A stretch of DNA of 37,210 bases from NCBI GenBank assembly GCA_016869285.1, contig VGEN01000029.1, positions 1 to 37,210 of the forward strand. Reading direction: 5' to 3'. Both the position numbers and the translations under genes were made by a program. The stretch's first letter is position 1. Each line of letters begins with the position of its first letter. Of the stretch, positions 35,154 through 37,210 are shown in pieces. The DNA comes from Alphaproteobacteria bacterium (GTDB taxonomy: Bacteria; Pseudomonadota; Alphaproteobacteria; SHVZ01). A model generated the notes under the pieces. The model ran no database searches. It was not told the DNA's origin and saw only the letters and a program-made list of their open reading frames with translations.

Positions 35154-35881
35154 CCGATCTGCCGAAGACACCCGGGTCGAAGAAGCTTGGCCTCGTCATC
35201 GACCTCGACATCTGCGTCGGCTGCCATGCCTGCGCGGTCAACTGCAAGGAATGGAACGACGGCGGCCATATGGCGCCGCTGACCGACCTCGATCCCTACG
35301 GCAAGGACGTGTCGGGTGTGTGGTTCAACCGCGTGCATTCCTTCGAGGCCGGCGATCACGAGTGCGGCCGCACCGTTCACTTCCCGCGCTCGTGCCTGCA
35401 TTGCGAGGCGCCGGACTGCGTCACCGTCTGCCCGACCGGCGCCTCCTACAAGCGCGAAGAAGACGGCATCGTCCTCGTCAATGCCGAGACCTGCATCGGC
35501 TGCAAGCTCTGTTCCTGGGCGTGCCCCTATGGCGCGCGCGAGTTCGACGAGATCGACGGCGTGATGAAGAAATGCACGCTCTGCATCGACCGCATCTACA
35601 ACGAGACCATGGACGAGGTCGATCGCGTGCCGGCCTGCGTCTCCACCTGCCCGGTCTCGGCGCGGCATTTCGGCGATCTCGGCGATCCGGAGAGCAAGGT
35701 CTCGAAGCTGGTCGCCGCGCGCGGCGGCATGGATCTGATGCCGGAGCTGGGCTACCGGCCGGTGAACAAGTATCTGCCGCCGCGTTCGGCGCGCGAGCAG
35801 AAGGCACCGCCGCTAAGGCCTTCCGAAGAAGTCGCGGCCAAGGGCTTCCTCGCTTGGCTCGACCGCATGCTGTCGCGCTGA
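35150..35881 (+). CDS. soeB: Four-cluster ferredoxin-like electron-transfer subunit, SoeB-like
   Basis: This DmsB/NrfC-type subunit passes electrons from the molybdenum subunit to the membrane subunit. The 243 residues hold sixteen cysteines in four [4Fe-4S] motifs: C22-C25-C28-C32, C82-C85-C90-C94, C115-C118-C121-C125, and C142-C145-C163-C167. No ligand is replaced, so all four clusters look intact. There is no signal peptide, consistent with a cytoplasmic-facing complex. ATG at 35150 overlaps the soeA stop (ATGA). A longer open frame upstream lies inside soeA and is not used. soeC follows after one base. Confidence 0.9.
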   Translation: MTDLPKTPGSKKLGLVIDLDICVGCHACAVNCKEWNDGGHMAPLTDLDPYGKDVSGVWFNRVHSFEAGDHECGRTVHFPRSCLHCEAPDCVTVCPTGASYKREEDGIVLVNAETCIGCKLCSWACPYGAREFDEIDGVMKKCTLCIDRIYNETMDEVDRVPACVSTCPVSARHFGDLGDPESKVSKLVAARGGMDLMPELGYRPVNKYLPPRSAREQKAPPLRPSEEVAAKGFLAWLDRMLSR

Positions 35882-35882
35882 C

Positions 35883-36821
35883 ATGCATCCCGCGCTCTCG
35901 ATCATCTTCTTCACCACCGCCTCGGGCGCCGGCTACGGGCTTCTCGTGCTGCTCGCCTGGGGAGCGCTGGTCGGGCATCTGGCGCCTCAGTTCGGCCTCG
36001 GCCTCTGCGCCTTCGCCACCTCGCTCGGGCTTGTCGGCGCCGGGCTTCTGTCGTCGCTCGGCCATCTCGGCCATCCCGAGCGAGCCTGGTGGGCGTTGAC
36101 GCAGTGGCGTTCGTCATGGCTGAGCCGCGAAGGCGTGATGGCGATCCTCACCTTTCTTCCTGCGCTCACCTTCGCCGGGCTCTGGATACTCGACGGCACC
36201 GTCTCGCGGCCCGCCGCCGCCCTCGCCATCCTCGGTGCCGCCGTGACGACGATCTGCACGGCGATGATCTATGCCTCGCTGAAGCCGGTGCGCGCCTGGC
36301 GCAACCTATGGACCGTGCCGATCTACCTCGTGCTCGCGCTCTACACCGGGGCGCTCCTGATGGAGCTGTTGCTGAACGCGTTTGGACTGCGCGGGCCGTT
36401 CATCCCCTTTCTCGTCGCGGTCGCCGGCATCGCTGGCGCGATCCTGAAGACTGGCTACTGGGCCTTCCTCGATGGCGGCCGGTCGTCGAGCACGCCCGAG
36501 ACGGCGACCGGCCTCGGCGCGATCGGCAATGTCAAGATGCTGGACCCGCCGAACACCGAAGAGAACTACCTCCTCAAGGAGATGGGCTATCGCGTCGCGC
36601 GCAAGCACGCGACCCGGCTTCGCGCGATCGTCCTGGTTCTCGGCTTCATCGTCCCGATCGCGCTTTCGGTGCTGACGCTCTATGTCAGCCCTGCCGCGGC
36701 GACGTTGTTCTCGCTCGTCGCCGTCATCTCAGGTGCGCTCGGTATCTTGGCCGAGCGGTGGCTGTTCTTCGCCGAGGCGAAGCACACCGTCACGCTCTAC
36801 TACGGCGCGTCGAAAGCGTGA
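35883..36821 (+). CDS. soeC: DmsC-type membrane anchor subunit, SoeC-like
   Basis: This integral membrane subunit anchors the complex and passes electrons to quinone. The 312 residues have about eight hydrophobic segments. [18 protein letters not shown] opens the first helix. [13 protein letters not shown] with S-S-W-L-S-R-E is the DmsC signature region thought to line the quinone site. A cytoplasmic loop around residues 195-240 is polar ([13 protein letters not shown]) before the last two or three helices. Order, spacing and direction (soeA-soeB-soeC with overlaps) match characterised soe operons. The gpt-like gene begins seven bases after the stop. Confidence 0.87.
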   Translation: MHPALSIIFFTTASGAGYGLLVLLAWGALVGHLAPQFGLGLCAFATSLGLVGAGLLSSLGHLGHPERAWWALTQWRSSWLSREGVMAILTFLPALTFAGLWILDGTVSRPAAALAILGAAVTTICTAMIYASLKPVRAWRNLWTVPIYLVLALYTGALLMELLLNAFGLRGPFIPFLVAVAGIAGAILKTGYWAFLDGGRSSSTPETATGLGAIGNVKMLDPPNTEENYLLKEMGYRVARKHATRLRAIVLVLGFIVPIALSVLTLYVSPAAATLFSLVAVISGALGILAERWLFFAEAKHTVTLYYGASKA

Positions 36822-36828
36822 GGCTCCT

Positions 36829-37210
36829 GTGACCGATCAATCCCGGCCCCGTACCTTCCCCGTCTCCTGGGAGGAACTGCATCGCGACTCCCGCGCGCTC
36901 GCCTGGCGCCTGCTGGAGAAGGGCCCCTGGAAGGGGATCATCGCGATCACGCGCGGAGGCATGGTGCCGGCGACGGTGATTGCGCGCGAGCTCGAGATCC
37001 GGCTCATCGATACCGTCTGCATAACCAGCTATGACGATCGCGCGCAGGGCGATCTCCGCTTTCTCAAGACCGCCGACGGCGATGGCGAGGGGTGGCTGAT
37101 CGTCGACGACCTCGTCGACACTGGCGTCACCGCCAAGGCCGTGCGCGCGATGTTGCCGAAGGCCCACTTCGCCACGGTCTATGCCAAGCCGGCCGGGCGG
37201 CCGCTGGTCG
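36829..37210 (+). CDS. gpt: Xanthine-guanine phosphoribosyltransferase-like (partial, runs off the window)
   Basis: The frame is open from GTG 36829 to the window edge, giving 127 complete codons of a protein whose family is usually about 155-170 residues. It reads [19 protein letters not shown] (typical Gpt N-terminus), then [11 protein letters not shown] (PPi-binding loop), and [12 protein letters not shown], the PRPP-binding motif. The enzyme would salvage guanine and xanthine to GMP and XMP at the membrane. It lies seven bases after soeC and may be read from the same transcript, although a functional link to sulfite oxidation is not obvious. GTG is the only start near the family N-terminus. 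Confidence 0.9.
   Translation, partial: MTDQSRPRTFPVSWEELHRDSRALAWRLLEKGPWKGIIAITRGGMVPATVIARELEIRLIDTVCITSYDDRAQGDLRFLKTADGDGEGWLIVDDLVDTGVTAKAVRAMLPKAHFATVYAKPAGRPLV

Overview
The window is dense, GC-rich bacterial chromosome. Codons strongly prefer G or C in the third position, genes are tightly packed, and several are coupled by ATGA or GTGA start/stop overlaps. Three features point to an alphaproteobacterium: a TIGR02186-type protein beside a TauE/SafE permease, a SoeABC-type sulfite dehydrogenase, and histidine breakdown through HutF and HutI. I cannot name the genus. I saw no tRNA, rRNA or CRISPR array. The first ~127 bases are the tail of an insertion sequence (IS).

Layout. 1-172: end of an IS1182-like transposase gene, a probable IS terminus, and the start of a gene that appears cut by it. 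262-646: a small unknown ORF and an unusual array of four 13-bp dyads spaced exactly 17 bp apart. 670-3168 (minus): thrS-infC, with infC starting at AUA. 3344-5418 (minus): two glycosyltransferases, probably for lipopolysaccharide. 5458-7046: an alpha/beta hydrolase and a convergent atypical SDR protein. 7081-11966 (plus): TPR protein, GNAT, HIT protein, an orphan molybdenum-hydroxylase large subunit and CysQ. 11941-12582 (minus): a lone ParA-like ATPase. 12637-18068 (plus): Sua5, an O-antigen-ligase-like protein, an FAD-linked D-2-hydroxyacid dehydrogenase and an acyl-CoA dehydrogenase, probably one transcript. 18269-21451 (plus): a TRAP transporter whose binding protein resembles the TakP (2-oxoacid) type. 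21506-23671 (minus): a large MscS-family channel. 23827-25767 (plus): acetyl-CoA synthetase. 25832-26314: an ogt DNA-repair gene broken by an in-frame TAG. 26366-29025: divergent hutF and hutI. 29032-36821 (plus): a secreted unknown protein, a rhodanese, a TauE/SafE permease, a TIGR02186 protein, a universal stress protein and soeABC. 36829-end: the start of a gpt-like phosphoribosyltransferase gene.

The most coherent system is 29754-36821. The rhodanese handles sulfane sulfur, TauE/SafE may export sulfite or another sulfonate-derived anion, and SoeABC oxidises sulfite at the cytoplasmic face and passes electrons to quinone. The TIGR02186 protein, the stress protein and the secreted 240-residue protein are tightly packed with these genes, but their roles are unknown. 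The strongest unexplained DNA signal is the dyad array at 531-594. Paired changes in its arms keep the symmetry, as expected of a binding-site array or a run of RNA hairpins.
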